This document shows, in pieces, positions 8,924 to 17,725 of a stretch of DNA of 64,000 nucleotides. Location: the NCBI RefSeq assembly GCF_000725885.1, contig NZ_JODR01000008.1, forward strand, positions 124,001 through 188,000, in the 5' to 3' direction. The position numbers and the translations under genes were made by a program. This stretch comes from Streptomyces albus subsp. albus. Its GTDB lineage: Bacteria > Actinomycetota > Actinomycetes > Streptomycetales > Streptomycetaceae. Within the stretch, counting starts at the first letter, position 1, and each line of letters opens with the position of its first letter. The notes below the pieces were generated by a model. That model saw only the letters and a list, made by a program, of their open reading frames with translations. It was not told the origin of the DNA and ran no database searches.

Positions 8924-9475
8924 ATGACAAAACCTCTGACGGTCGGGGAGTGGCGTGCCTTCCTCACCGACTACAACGCCAGGCACATCGACTCGGAGGA
9001 GGTCCGCGAGGCGATCGCGGAACACCGGCAGGTCATCAGCGAGGAGCGGCTGAAGGCCGGATGGGCCGGGACCGAACCGGCGGGCGAGGAAGCGATCCTG
9101 TCCGCCGAGAAGCGACTCGGGGTGCAACTTCCCCCCTCGTACCGGAACTTCCTGCACGTCAGCGACGGCTGGGAGGACATCGGCCTCGTGGACCTCCACC
9201 GGGTCGGCGACATCGGCTGGTTCACCGACCTGGAGCCAGACCTCCTCGAAACATGGTCCCGGTTCGCTGTCTTCACGGACCAGTTCCCCCTGCTCAAGCG
9301 GTCCCTGCTGATAGGCCAGGACGACGGTGGCAGCGGCTGCTACTGGCTGCTGCACGCCGACAGCGTCCGGGAAGACGGCGAGTGGACCGCCTACGAATGG
9401 TGGCCCGGCGACGGCGACGACCCCGAACCGTACGACGACTTCGCCACCCTGGTACGGGAAGCGGCGAGCACGTAG
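8924..9475 (+). CDS. SMI1/KNR4 family protein
   Basis: A 183-residue SMI1/KNR4 (SUKH) domain protein. The hallmark segment AEKRLGVQLPPSYRNFL leads into VSDGWEDIGLVDL, and the domain ends with a Trp-rich acidic strand (WTAYEWWPGDGDDPEPYDDF). SUKH proteins often act as immunity proteins against polymorphic toxins, but many actinobacterial ones are solitary with unknown role, and no toxin gene lies next to this one. ATG 8924 follows GGAGTCCAGGT; an upstream GTG at 8879 adds residues that look non-coding. Cytosolic. Confidence 0.85.
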   Translation: MTKPLTVGEWRAFLTDYNARHIDSEEVREAIAEHRQVISEERLKAGWAGTEPAGEEAILSAEKRLGVQLPPSYRNFLHVSDGWEDIGLVDLHRVGDIGWFTDLEPDLLETWSRFAVFTDQFPLLKRSLLIGQDDGGSGCYWLLHADSVREDGEWTAYEWWPGDGDDPEPYDDFATLVREAAST

Positions 9476-9533
9476 CGATTCGGAGCTGAAGGGAAACCCT
9501 CACCCGTCGCAACAGACGCTATGGTCAGCAAGC

Positions 9534-9623
9534 GTCGGCCCCGCGCCTGCGGGGATGGACCCATCGGGTCGCTTGTCGCCTGGGCCGGCATGCCTTCGAC
9601 CCCGCGCTCGTGGGGATGGCCCT
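9534..9623. CRISPR. Two-repeat CRISPR remnant, type I-E-like, no cas genes
   Basis: A 29-bp repeat at 9534-9562 (core CCCCGCGCCTGCGGGGATGG) is followed by a 32-bp spacer (9563-9594) and a diverged 29-bp copy at 9595-9623 (core CCCCGCGCTCGTGGGGATGG). The repeat matches the actinobacterial type I-E form with its CCCCGC/GCGGGG hairpin, and the 61-bp period is exactly that of type I-E. No third unit is convincing at 9656. No cas gene is in the window, so this is probably a decayed or orphan array. Confidence 0.65.
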
Positions 9624-9836
9624 GCGGTGCAGGTCGACGGCGGTGGTAGGCACGGTCGGTGGACCTGGCGCCCGCAGGTGGCCGGCCACCGCAGATCGGG
9701 GGAGGCCCAGTTGCCCTGGGCTCGGGGGCACGCACAGCAGGAGCGCCCCAGGGACCTCCCAGGAGCGTTCCGCCGTATAGAAGGGTGCCCGTGTCAGCGC
9801 TGGAAGACCCGTATCACCTGGTCGTACCAGGCGCGC
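9624..9836. other. Intergenic tail after the CRISPR-like repeats
   Basis: No gene is evident. A perfect 6-bp hairpin (CCTGGT 9817-9822 with ACCAGG 9826-9831) lies just beyond the sdaA stop on the minus strand and may be a weak terminator. The rest shows no coding signature on either strand. Confidence 0.4.
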
Positions 9837-11219
9837 TCAGCACTCGATCACGTTCACCGCGAGCCCGCCCCGCGCCGTCTCCTTGTATTTGACCTTCATG
9901 TCGGCGCCCGTCTCGCGCATGGTCTTGATGGCCTTGTCGAGGGAGACGTGGTGGCGGCCGTCGCCGCGGAGGGACATGCGGGCGGCGGTGACGGCCTTGA
10001 CCGCCGCCATGCCGTTCCGTTCGATGCAGGGGATCTGTACGAGCCCGCCGACGGGGTCGCAGGTGAGGCCGAGGTTGTGTTCGATGCCGATCTCGGCGGC
10101 GTTCTCGACCTGTTCGGGGGAGCCGCCGAGGATCTCGGCGAGGCCGCCGGCGGCCATCGAGCAGGCGGAGCCGACCTCTCCCTGGCAGCCGACCTCGGCG
10201 CCGGAGATGGAGGCGTTCTCCTTGAAGAGCATGCCGATCGCGCCCGCCGCCAGCAGGAAGCGGACGACGGCGTCGTCGTCGGTGCCGGGCACGAAGTGGT
10301 GTGCGTAGTGGAGGACGGCGGGGATGATGCCGGCGGCGCCGTTGGTCGGTGCGGTCACGACCCGGCCGCCTGCGGCGTTCTCCTCGTTGACGGCCATCGC
10401 GTAGAGGGTGGTCCACTCCATGGCGTGGGCCTCGGCCCGGCCCTCGGCGCGCAGTTGGCGGGCCGAGGTGGCGGCGCGGCGGCGTACTTTGAGGCCGCCG
10501 GGCAGGATGCCCTCCTGGGTGAGGCCGCGGGCCACGCAGTCCTTCATGACCTGCCAGATCTCCAGCAGGCCGGCGCGGATCTCCTCCTCGGTGCGCCACG
10601 CCTTCTCGTTCTCCAGCATCAGCCGGGAGACGGACAGGCCGGTCTCGCGGGTGAGCCGCAGCAGGTCGTCGCCGGTGCGGAAGGGGTGCCGCAGGACGGT
10701 GTCGTCCAGTTTGATGCGGTCCTCGCCGACGGCGTCCTCGTCCACGACGAAGCCGCCGCCCACCGAGTAGTAGGTCTTCTCCAGCAGGGGCGTGCCCGCC
10801 TCGTCGTAGGCGAAGAGGGTCATGCCGTTGGCGTGGTACGGCAGGGAGCGGCGGCGGTGGAGGATCAGCTGGGTGCGCTCGTCGAAGGCGATCTCGTGCG
10901 CGTCCCCTATCTCGGTGGCGAGCAGCCGCAGCCGGCCTTGTTCGCGGATGCGGGCCACCCTCTCGTCGGCGGTCTCGACGTCGACGGTGCGGGGGGACTC
11001 GCCCTCCAGTCCGAGGAGGACGGCCTTGGGGGTGCCGTGGCCGTGTCCGGTGGCGCCGAGGGAGCCGAAGAGTTCGGCGCGGACGGCGGCGGTGTGGGCG
11101 AGGGCGCCTTCGTTCTTGAGGCGCCGGGCGAACATCCGGGCTGCGCGCATGGGTCCCACGGTGTGGGAGCTGGAGGGGCCGATGCCGATCGAGAAGAGGT
11201 CGAAGACCGAGATTGCCAT
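9837..11219 (-). CDS. sdaA: L-serine ammonia-lyase (single-chain, iron-sulfur)
   Basis: A 460-residue type II L-serine dehydratase that converts L-serine to pyruvate and ammonia with a [4Fe-4S] cluster. The beta domain begins [20 protein letters not shown]; the alpha domain carries the cluster cysteines in [18 protein letters not shown] and IPCIERNGM. The chain ends NVIEC: a C-terminal Cys that in the Legionella enzyme reaches back to ligate the cluster, so the same auto-ligation is likely. It lies 160 bp downstream of glyA on the same strand, so serine made by SHMT can drain to pyruvate. A hairpin between them suggests partial uncoupling. Confidence 0.95.
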   Translation of the reverse strand: MAISVFDLFSIGIGPSSSHTVGPMRAARMFARRLKNEGALAHTAAVRAELFGSLGATGHGHGTPKAVLLGLEGESPRTVDVETADERVARIREQGRLRLLATEIGDAHEIAFDERTQLILHRRRSLPYHANGMTLFAYDEAGTPLLEKTYYSVGGGFVVDEDAVGEDRIKLDDTVLRHPFRTGDDLLRLTRETGLSVSRLMLENEKAWRTEEEIRAGLLEIWQVMKDCVARGLTQEGILPGGLKVRRRAATSARQLRAEGRAEAHAMEWTTLYAMAVNEENAAGGRVVTAPTNGAAGIIPAVLHYAHHFVPGTDDDAVVRFLLAAGAIGMLFKENASISGAEVGCQGEVGSACSMAAGGLAEILGGSPEQVENAAEIGIEHNLGLTCDPVGGLVQIPCIERNGMAAVKAVTAARMSLRGDGRHHVSLDKAIKTMRETGADMKVKYKETARGGLAVNVIEC

Positions 11220-11314
11220 GGTGCGGCTCTCCTTGCCCTTGTGGGGCGCGTGGGATTGCTGTGGTGCGGCGGGTGCGAGTCGCGGGCCCGTCGGCCTCGC
11301 CCTCGCCCTTGCGC

Positions 11315-11357
11315 CCCGTCCTCCCGGACCGCCGGGGGGCGGGGCCGGGAGGACGGG
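11315..11357 (-). terminator. Strong hairpin downstream of glyA
   Basis: CCCGTCCTCCCGG (11315-11327) and CCGGGAGGACGGG (11345-11357) form a perfect 13-bp stem with a 17-nt loop, 23 bp after the glyA stop on the minus strand. It probably ends the gcvT-gcvH-glyA message, or part of it, before sdaA. Confidence 0.75.
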
Positions 11358-11379
11358 ACGGAGGTGAGGGCGGAGGGGA

Positions 11380-12654
11380 CTACTTGCCCAGTGTGGGGTA
11401 GAGCGGGTGCTTGGCGGCGAGCGCGGAGACCCGCGCGGCCAGTGCCTTGCCCTTCTCCTCGTCGAAGGTGGGCAGCAGTGCTTCGGCGATCACGTCGGCG
11501 ACCTCGGTGAAGTCCTCGTCGGTGAAGCCGCGGGTGGCCAGTGCGGGCGTGCCGATGCGCAGGCCGGAGGTCACCATCGGGGGCCGCGGGTCGTTGGGGA
11601 CGGCGTTGCGGTTGACGGTGATGCCGATGTCGTGGAGCCGGTCCTCGGCCTGCTGGCCGTCCAGCTCGCTGTTGCGCAGGTCGACCAGGACGAGGTGCAC
11701 GTCCGTGCCGCCGGACAGGACGGAGACGCCCGCGTCGACCGCGTCCTGGCGCAGCAGGCGCTCGGCGAGGATGCGCGCGCCGCTCAGGGTGCGGCGCTGC
11801 CGCTCCTTGAACTCCTCGCTGGCCGCGATCTTGAATGCGACGGCCTTGGCGGCGATCACATGCTCCAGCGGGCCGCCCTGCTGGCCGGGGAAGACCGCCG
11901 AGTTGATCTTCTTGGCGTGCTCCTTCTTCGACAGGATCACACCGCCGCGCGGGCCGCCGAGGGTCTTGTGCGTGGTGGTGGTCACCACGTCCGCGTACGG
12001 CACCGGGCTGGGGTGCAGCCCGGCGGCGACCAGGCCGGCGAAGTGCGCCATGTCCACCATGAGCAGGGCGCCGACCTCGTCGGCGACGCGGCGGAAGGCG
12101 GCGAAGTCGAGCTGGCGCGGGTAGGCGGACCAGCCGGCGATGATCAGCTGCGGGCGGTGCTCCTTGGCCAGCCGCTCGACCTCTTCCATGTCGATCCGGC
12201 CGGTGTTCTCGTCGACCTTGTAGGCGGCGACGTTGTAGAGCTTCCCGGAGAAGTTGATCTTCATCCCGTGGGTGAGGTGCCCGCCGTGCGCCAGGTCGAG
12301 GCCCAGGATGGTGTCGCCCGGCTTGAGCAGCGCGAACATCGCTGCCGCGTTCGCCTGGGCGCCGGAGTGCGGCTGGACGTTGGCGGACTCGGCGCCGAAG
12401 AGGGCCTTGATACGGTCGCGGGCCAGGTCCTCGACCACGTCCACGTACTCGCAGCCGCCGTAGTAGCGGCGGCCCGGGTAGCCCTCGGCGTACTTGTTGG
12501 TGAGGACCGAGCCCTGCGCCTCCATGGCGGCGACCGGAGCGAAGTTCTCCGAGGCGATCATCTCTAGCGTGGACTGCTGACGGTGGAGTTCGGCGTCGAC
12601 GGCGGCGGCGACGTCCGGGTCGACCTCGTGGAGAGAGCCGTTCAGAAGCGACAT
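11380..12654 (-). CDS. glyA: Serine hydroxymethyltransferase
   Basis: A 424-residue PLP enzyme that interconverts serine plus tetrahydrofolate with glycine plus 5,10-methylene-THF. It has the family hallmarks LEMIASENF near the N terminus, [18 protein letters not shown], and the PLP-lysine motif [14 protein letters not shown]. The length is normal. It follows gcvH by 85 bp and works with the glycine cleavage system: GCS makes methylene-THF from one glycine and SHMT uses it to turn another into serine. A second housekeeping copy is usual in Streptomyces; this one is tied to glycine catabolism by context. Confidence 0.97.
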   Translation of the reverse strand: MSLLNGSLHEVDPDVAAAVDAELHRQQSTLEMIASENFAPVAAMEAQGSVLTNKYAEGYPGRRYYGGCEYVDVVEDLARDRIKALFGAESANVQPHSGAQANAAAMFALLKPGDTILGLDLAHGGHLTHGMKINFSGKLYNVAAYKVDENTGRIDMEEVERLAKEHRPQLIIAGWSAYPRQLDFAAFRRVADEVGALLMVDMAHFAGLVAAGLHPSPVPYADVVTTTTHKTLGGPRGGVILSKKEHAKKINSAVFPGQQGGPLEHVIAAKAVAFKIAASEEFKERQRRTLSGARILAERLLRQDAVDAGVSVLSGGTDVHLVLVDLRNSELDGQQAEDRLHDIGITVNRNAVPNDPRPPMVTSGLRIGTPALATRGFTDEDFTEVADVIAEALLPTFDEEKGKALAARVSALAAKHPLYPTLGK

Positions 12655-12739
12655 GGAAGAACCATCCCTGGGAAAATGGCGGGGCGGGCAGGCGGCCCCG
12701 GGCGGCCGGGTCGGGCCCGGCCGGACCGGGGCGTGAGCA

Positions 12740-13120
12740 TCAGGCGCCGGCGGCGAACGCGGTGTACTCGTCGGCCGTCAGCAGGTCGTCCGGCACCTCG
12801 GAGACCTTCACCTTGAACAGCCAGCCGCCTTCGAAGGGGGCCGAGTTCACCAGGGCCGGGTCGTCCACGACGTCCTGGTTGATCTCGGTGACCTCGCCGG
12901 AGACCGGCGAGTAGAGGTCGCTGACGGACTTGGTGGACTCCAGCTCACCGCAGGTCTCGCCCGCGCTGACGGTGTCCCCGACCTCGGGGAGCTGGACGAA
13001 GACGACATCGCCGAGCGCGTTGGCGGCGTGCTCGGTGATCCCGACCGTCGCGACGCCGTCCTCGGCGTCCGACAGCCACTCGTGCTCCTTGCTGTAGCGG
13101 AGCTGCTCGGGGTTGCTCAT
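12740..13120 (-). CDS. gcvH: Glycine cleavage system H protein
   Basis: A 126-residue lipoyl carrier that shuttles the aminomethyl group between P, T and L proteins. The lipoylated lysine is K64 in [18 protein letters not shown] near the N terminus and the C-terminal GGWLFKV strand are typical. The ATG at 13118-13120 gives the normal length; longer in-frame sequence upstream is repeat-derived and not conserved. It is separated from gcvT by about 300 bp containing a minisatellite. The P protein gene gcvP is not in the window. Confidence 0.96.
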   Translation of the reverse strand: MSNPEQLRYSKEHEWLSDAEDGVATVGITEHAANALGDVVFVQLPEVGDTVSAGETCGELESTKSVSDLYSPVSGEVTEINQDVVDDPALVNSAPFEGGWLFKVKVSEVPDDLLTADEYTAFAAGA

Positions 13121-13299
13121 GGGTCGATTCTCCCGGATGCGGTAGGTGGGGCGGAAAGCGGTCTTGGCAGGTGAACACTCCTGCCGCCGCCGTGGCCGCC
13201 TGCCGGTGCGGCAGGGGCAGGCGGCGGCGGGGTGCCGGCCCGCCGCGGCGTACGGTTCGCGGCGCGGGGTGCCGCGGGCCCGGGGCGCGGGCCGGCCCT

Positions 13300-13432
13300 G
13301 TTTGCGGAAGGGCTCGGCCCCGTTCGTCAAAGGGCTCGGCCCCCTGCTTGTGGGAGGGCTCGGCCCCGTTTGTGGAAGGGCTGAGCCCTGCCTGCGGAAG
13401 GGCTCAGCCGCGCTTGCGGATCAGCCGCGCTT
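13300..13432. repeat. 22-24 bp minisatellite seeded from the gcvT 3' end
   Basis: Six units begin with GGGCTCGGCC or GGGCTSAGCC blocks at 13310, 13332, 13356, 13378, 13400 and about 13422. The last unit includes the final gcvT codons: on the minus strand AAGCGCGGCTGA, the end of gcvT with its stop, recurs just downstream. Each core (such as GGGCTGAGCCC) is self-complementary, so the transcript could form a row of small hairpins between gcvT and gcvH. Confidence 0.8.
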
Positions 13433-14551
13433 GTAGAAGGGCAACGCCACGACGTCGTACGGCTCGTGGGAGCCGCGGATGTCGACCGCGACGCCCTCGG
13501 TGCCGGGGGCGGCGTACGCCGGGTCGACGTACGCCATCGCGATCGGCTTGCCCAGGGTCGGCGACGGCGCCCCGGAAGTGACCTCGCCCACAACGGTGCC
13601 GTCGGCGGCCACGACCGGGTAGCCGGCGCGCGGCACCCGGCGGCCCCGGGCGACGAGCCCCACCAGTTTGCGCGGGGGAGCGCTCTCGGCACGCTCGGCG
13701 GCGGCGGCCAGCGCTTCCCGGCCCACGAAGCGGCCCTCGTTCGTGGTCTTCTCGAACTTGACGGTCCGGCCCAGGCCGGCGTCGAAGGGGGTCAGCGAGG
13801 TGGACAGCTCGTGGCCGTACAGCGGCATGCCGGCCTCCAGCCGGAGGGTGTCGCGGCAGCTGAGCCCGCACGGCACCAGCCCGGCGTCCCGGCCCGCCTC
13901 GGTCAGCGCCTCCCACACGGCGACGGCGTCCTCGGCGGCGGTGAACAGCTCGAAGCCGTCCTCGCCGGTGTACCCCGTACGGGCGATGAGGGCGGGCTTG
14001 CCGGCCACCACGTCGCGTTCGCCCGCGTAGTAGCGCAGCCCGTCGATGTCGAAGCCGGTGAGCTTCTTGACGATGCCGGCGGCGGCCGGGCCCTGGACGG
14101 CGATCAGGGCGTAGGTGTCGCGGTCGTCGCGGACCTCCGCGCCGAACCCGTCCTGCCGCTCGCGCAGCGCGTCCAGGACGGTCTGCGCGTTGGCGGCGTT
14201 GGCGACGACCATGTACTCCTGCTCCGCCAGGCGGTAGACGATCAGGTCGTCGAGGATGCCGCCGTCCGCGTCGCAGATCATCGTGTAGCGGGCCCGGCCC
14301 ACGGCCAGCTTGGACAGATTGCCGACCAGCGCGTAATCGAGCAGTTCGCCCGCCTGCGGTCCGGTGAGGGTGATCTCGCCCATGTGGGAGAGGTCGAAGA
14401 GGCCGGCCGCGGAGCGCACCGCCAGATGTTCCTCACGCTCGCTGCCGTAGCGCAGCGGCATGTCCCAGCCGGCGAAGTCGGTCATGGTCGCGCCCAGCGC
14501 CCGGTGGGTGGCGTCCAGCGCGGTCTTGCGGGTGGCCGGTGGCTCTGTCAT
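13421..14551 (-). CDS. gcvT: Aminomethyltransferase (glycine cleavage T protein)
   Basis: A 376-residue folate-binding T protein that releases ammonia from the H-protein-bound aminomethyl group and makes 5,10-methylene-THF. Family segments include FAGWDMPLRYGSEREEHLAV, GLFDLSHMGEI, the active-site Asp region YTMICDADGGILDDLIVYR, RTGYTGEDGFELF and GLVARGRRVPRAGYPV. The ATG at 14549-14551 follows CAGGGAGCCTGA. A tandem glycine riboswitch occupies the leader, so expression should rise with glycine. Its stop lies in the minisatellite. Confidence 0.97.
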   Translation of the reverse strand: MTEPPATRKTALDATHRALGATMTDFAGWDMPLRYGSEREEHLAVRSAAGLFDLSHMGEITLTGPQAGELLDYALVGNLSKLAVGRARYTMICDADGGILDDLIVYRLAEQEYMVVANAANAQTVLDALRERQDGFGAEVRDDRDTYALIAVQGPAAAGIVKKLTGFDIDGLRYYAGERDVVAGKPALIARTGYTGEDGFELFTAAEDAVAVWEALTEAGRDAGLVPCGLSCRDTLRLEAGMPLYGHELSTSLTPFDAGLGRTVKFEKTTNEGRFVGREALAAAAERAESAPPRKLVGLVARGRRVPRAGYPVVAADGTVVGEVTSGAPSPTLGKPIAMAYVDPAYAAPGTEGVAVDIRGSHEPYDVVALPFYKRG

Positions 14552-14621
14552 TCAGGCTCCCTGGGTTCCGGAACGGGGACCGCCCCGAGGACGGGGCCCC
14601 GCGAGGGGGTACGACACGGAT

Positions 14622-14858
14622 GTCCTCCCCATCTGTCATCGGAACCTGAGAGGTTCGCCGCGAGCCATCGGGCTGCTGAGTGCGGCTTGCACCTTGGGTG
14701 GGGCCGCCCGCGCCGGAGCGCGCGGCGGACCGCTTTTCAGATGTGCCTCGCCCGCACGGTGACGGGGCCTGAGAGATTCAAGGGAGGATCTTGCTCCTTC
14801 GGCGCCCTGGTGTGCGGCATGACCTGCTGCGCACCGGGGACTCTCCCGCGCGGGTTCG
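14622..14858 (-). ncRNA. Tandem glycine riboswitch in the gcvT leader
   Basis: On the minus strand the first aptamer runs about 14858-14762, with CGGGAGAGTCCCCGG, the conserved GCGCCGAAGGAGCAA core and closing CTCTCAGGCCCC. The second (about 14760-14622) has CCCAAGGTGCAAGCCG, then CGAACCTCTCAGG and the usual GATGACAG tail. Both match the RF00504 aptamer signature, in which two aptamers bind glycine. The boundaries are approximate. The 70 bp from the tail to the gcvT ATG hold GGGGCCCCGTCCTCGGGGC-type pairing that could be the expression platform. Confidence 0.9.
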
Positions 14859-15014
14859 AACGGCCGGTATGGAATTGGCCCGGACATCATCGCACGGGTG
14901 AGCGGGCCGTGGCTGCCCCTGAGCGGAAGCCGACGACCTAGGCACGGCATTACCTCTTCTTTACACTTGGCGCGAGGCGGCCGACAGGCCGCCGCCTCCG
15001 GGAGGGGAGAGCTG

Positions 15015-15941
15015 TTGAGCAGCCTGCGCGGTGCTGACGTGACACTGACGAGCGCCGGGGCGCGAGCGGCGGAGAGAGCGGAACGGGACCCGCGCGGAGG
15101 GCGGGGACTGCCCCCGGTGGGGCCGCCGCGCGGACCGGGGGAGCCGGGCGGGGCGGGGGAGCCCCGTGGTCCGGGGGAGCCGGCCTGCTCCACCGCGTAT
15201 GCCGTGGTCCGCCACGACCTGCGGGGCGGCGGCGCAGCACGGACGCTGCGCTACCGCCCGGGGGACGTAGTGGTGGTCTCCGGTCTGCCGGGCGGCGGCA
15301 AGTCCACCCTGATGCGCAGGGCGGTACCGGCCCGTGCCGGGGTGATCCGGATCGATTCCCAGGACATGCGGGAGCGCTGGGAGCGGCGCATGCCGCGCCG
15401 GCTGCCCTACGGCCTCTACCGGCCGCTGGTCCGGCTCGCGCACTACGCGGCGCTGCGTGCCGCGCTCGCCTCGGGCGCCTCGGTGGTGGTGCACGACTGC
15501 GGCACCCAGAGCTGGGTGCGGCGCTGGCTGGCGCGGGACGCGCTGCGCCGGGGCCGGTCGCTCCACCTGCTGCTGCTCGACGTCTCCACGCGGGAGGCGC
15601 TGTCGGGGCAGGCGGCCCGTGGCCGGGGTGTGTCCGGGTACGCCTTCCGTCGTCATCTGCGCGCCGTGCGCCGGCTGCGGGCCGCCGCTCGGGCCGGCCG
15701 GCTGCCGCGCGGCTGTGTCTCGTCCGTCCTGCTGGACAGGGCCGCCGCGGGCACGGTGCGTGCACTGCTGTTCGAGCCGTTGCCCGGCGGGGTGCCGATG
15801 GCGGTCACGGCGCACGTGCGTCCCGTCCCGAAGCCCGCGCCGGCGGACCCGCCGCCCCTGGGGGACGGCGGGCCCGCGGACGGACGGATGCCGGAACCGG
15901 GGCCGCGGGCGGCCCGCGCGGGCGGCCCGGCACACCGCTGA
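15015..15941 (+). CDS. P-loop ATPase/kinase-like protein
   Basis: A protein of about 308 residues with one P-loop domain. The N-terminal 60 residues are Gly/Pro/Arg-rich and disordered (GPRGPGEPGGAGEP). Walker A is GLPGGGKST (about 90-98); then IRIDSQDMRERW, VVVHDCGTQSWVRRWL and LHLLLLDVSTREAL follow, an architecture seen in zeta-toxin/polynucleotide-kinase-type small-molecule or nucleic-acid kinases annotated simply as AAA family ATPase. The substrate is unknown. TTG 15015 is preceded by a fine GGAGGGGAG; GTG 15039 is the alternative, and ATG 14898 reads through leader DNA. It diverges from gcvT. Confidence 0.8.
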   Translation: MSSLRGADVTLTSAGARAAERAERDPRGGRGLPPVGPPRGPGEPGGAGEPRGPGEPACSTAYAVVRHDLRGGGAARTLRYRPGDVVVVSGLPGGGKSTLMRRAVPARAGVIRIDSQDMRERWERRMPRRLPYGLYRPLVRLAHYAALRAALASGASVVVHDCGTQSWVRRWLARDALRRGRSLHLLLLDVSTREALSGQAARGRGVSGYAFRRHLRAVRRLRAAARAGRLPRGCVSSVLLDRAAAGTVRALLFEPLPGGVPMAVTAHVRPVPKPAPADPPPLGDGGPADGRMPEPGPRAARAGGPAHR

Positions 15942-16045
15942 CCGGCGGCCCCGGCGACGGACCCCGTCAGCGGAGTCCGTCAGTGGCCCTGGCAGCGGCC
16001 TTCGCCGGGGTCCGCCCGGTCAGGTGTCCCGGCCGCGGTCTGGAC

Positions 16046-16106
16046 GGCGGTCAGGGGCCTGGCCACTGCCTTGTCGGCGGTCAGGGGGCCCGGCCACTGC
16101 CTTGCC
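16046..16106. repeat. Two 30/31-bp direct repeats in the convergent intergenic gap
   Basis: GGCGGTCAGGGGCCTGGCCA... at 16046-16075 recurs at 16076-16106 with two or three changes, and partial GGTCAG copies flank it. It lies between the convergent stops of the P-loop gene and the secreted-protein gene. Confidence 0.7.
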
Positions 16107-16116
16107 GGCGGCTCGG

Positions 16117-16674
16117 TCAGCGGCCCTCGTCGATGCTGAGGGGCTGGGCCGGGCGCTGCGGTGCCGCCGCGTCCGTGCCCGGCTGGGCGGGGTTCTGCTT
16201 GCCGAGCAGCTGGTCCAGCGGGCTGCTCGCCGGCTTGCCGGGCTTGCTGGGCTTTCCGGGCTTTCCGGGGGTGGCCGGCTTGCCGGGCTTCGCCTGCTGC
16301 TTACCCGGTTGCTGGCCCGGCTTCTGCGCCTGCTGGCCGGGCTGCGGTACCGGCTTGCCCGGCTTGCCGGGGGCCTGTTCCTTCTTCGGGCTCTGGGGAG
16401 AGGCCGGCTTCTGCTGGTCGGAGGGCTTCTGGGGCCGGGGCGGCTGCTGCTGGTCGGAGGGCTTCTGCTGGGGGCGGGCCGGCTTCCCGGCCGACGGCTT
16501 CTGCGGCACCTGGGTGTCGGGGTCGTCCGACGGCTCCGGCTTCACCTGGGTCCCTGCCGCGTGCGTGGCGGTGTGGCCGGCGGGCGCGGCGAAGGCGGCG
16601 CCCGCCGCTCCGACGGCGAGTGAGCCTGCCAGGGAGACGGTGACGGCGGCGGCGGTGATCCTGTTCACGCGCAT
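16117..16674 (-). CDS. Secreted Pro/Lys/Gln-rich low-complexity protein
   Basis: A 185-residue exported protein of unknown function. A clear Sec signal peptide (MRVNRITAAAVTVSLAG... ending AFAAPAG, cleavage near residue 30) precedes a long disordered tract of PSDQQ, KPGKP and PGQQ repeats, with a short C-terminal SIDEGR. Such Pro/Lys-rich tails can bind cell-wall teichoic acid or peptidoglycan, but nothing here proves it. ATG 16674 has an excellent GGAGGAAAG ribosome site; longer in-frame sequence upstream is rejected. It is divergent from the first SseB-like gene. Confidence 0.82.
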   Translation of the reverse strand: MRVNRITAAAVTVSLAGSLAVGAAGAAFAAPAGHTATHAAGTQVKPEPSDDPDTQVPQKPSAGKPARPQQKPSDQQQPPRPQKPSDQQKPASPQSPKKEQAPGKPGKPVPQPGQQAQKPGQQPGKQQAKPGKPATPGKPGKPSKPGKPASSPLDQLLGKQNPAQPGTDAAAPQRPAQPLSIDEGR

Positions 16675-16830
16675 GTGCTTTCCTCCAGTCAACGTGCCGG
16701 GCGGCACGTAAGGGGACGTTCCCCACTTTTCGGTCACGTGGTGCGGCATGCAACCGGAGGGTCGCCGTCTGTGCACTACCCGGCGGACGGACGGTGCCCC
16801 GGCCCCCGGGGGCGGGCGGGGGGCCATGGA

Positions 16831-16836
16831 TAGGCT
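16831..16836 (+). promoter_or_regulatory. -10 element TAGGCT, leaderless start
   Basis: TAGGCT sits 7 bp before ATG 16844, the spacing expected for a leaderless Streptomyces message. No ribosome site intervenes. Confidence 0.6.
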
Positions 16837-16843
16837 TGTGCGC

Positions 16844-17650
16844 ATGACAGCTCCGTCGCACCCCTCACAGCCCCAGCAGCCGCAGCACTTCGGGCCCGGG
16901 CACGGCGGCGGCTGGCCGGCCAACGAGCTGGAGGAGACCCTCGCCGCCTCGCTCCAGACGCCCCACGCCGGTGCCCGGCTGCTGGAGGTGATCGGCCGCA
17001 GCAGCCTGTGGGTGCCGCTGCCCGAGGGCGGCAGCCAGGAGAGCCGTGAACTGGACCTGCCCACCATCGAGTTGGACGGCGCCGTCTTCGTGCCGGTCTT
17101 CAGCTCCGAGGAGCAGTTCCTCGCTGTCGCCGGCTCGCACATGTCCTTCACCATCGCGCCGGCCAGGGAGTTCGCCCGGGGGCTGCCGCCCGGGGTGGGG
17201 ATCGCCGTCAACCCCGAGGGCACGGTCGGGATGCCGCTGCCGGCCGAGGCTGTCGCCGAACTGTGCGGCAACACCCCCGCCGAGCAGGCGGCGGCCGGGG
17301 TCGCGCGGGGGGCGCGGGTGCGGCTGTTCGAGCCGGACTGGCAGGACGATCCGCTGGCGTTCCTGGCCGCGGCCTCCGCCGAGTTCGCCGCCCTGCCGTA
17401 CGTACGGACCGCCCGCCGGGGGCTGGCCAGCATCGAGGGGGACGCGCCGGCCCTGTTCGTCGGGCTGGAACTCGACCTGCTGGAGCCCGAGTCGCGGCAG
17501 GCGGCGCACGACGCGCTCGGCCGGGCGCTGCACCAGGCCCAGGTGCGCTGGCCGGTGCAGATGGTGCTGCTGGATGCGGCGAACGACCCGGTGGTGGACT
17601 GGATGCGGCAGTGCGTCCGCCCCTTCTACACCCGCGAGGGGCATGTCTGA
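16844..17650 (+). CDS. SseB-like protein (first paralogue)
   Basis: A 268-residue SseB-family protein. E. coli SseB alters serine sensitivity, but its biochemistry is unresolved. The SseB N-terminal-type domain spans about 20-125 (LEETLAASLQT, SSLWVPLPEGG, GAVFVPVFSSEEQFLAV, VNPEGTVGMPL) and an SseB C-terminal-type domain about 140-265 (VRLFEPDWQDDPLAFLAAAS, FVGLELDLLEPESRQ, VQMVLLDAANDPVVDWM). ATG 16844 is chosen because a -10 box lies 7 bp ahead; ATG 16826 would sit inside that promoter. A paralogue follows, and the glycine/serine genes lie 2 kb away. Confidence 0.85.
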   Translation: MTAPSHPSQPQQPQHFGPGHGGGWPANELEETLAASLQTPHAGARLLEVIGRSSLWVPLPEGGSQESRELDLPTIELDGAVFVPVFSSEEQFLAVAGSHMSFTIAPAREFARGLPPGVGIAVNPEGTVGMPLPAEAVAELCGNTPAEQAAAGVARGARVRLFEPDWQDDPLAFLAAASAEFAALPYVRTARRGLASIEGDAPALFVGLELDLLEPESRQAAHDALGRALHQAQVRWPVQMVLLDAANDPVVDWMRQCVRPFYTREGHV

Positions 17651-17725
17651 GCCGTACGTGCCCGAAGGGGCCGGACCGAGTACGAGTACGGATACCGCGT
17701 CCCGCTCTTAAGCTGGTGGGATAGC

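Noticed and set aside
9655..9690. A possible third CRISPR repeat one period downstream
   Set aside because: Only scattered matches to the repeat; the CCCCGC/GCGGGG hairpin core is absent.
9327..11510. A 727-codon plus-strand frame opposite sdaA
   Set aside because: Antisense shadow; its start also runs through the end of the SMI1 gene and the CRISPR-like repeats.
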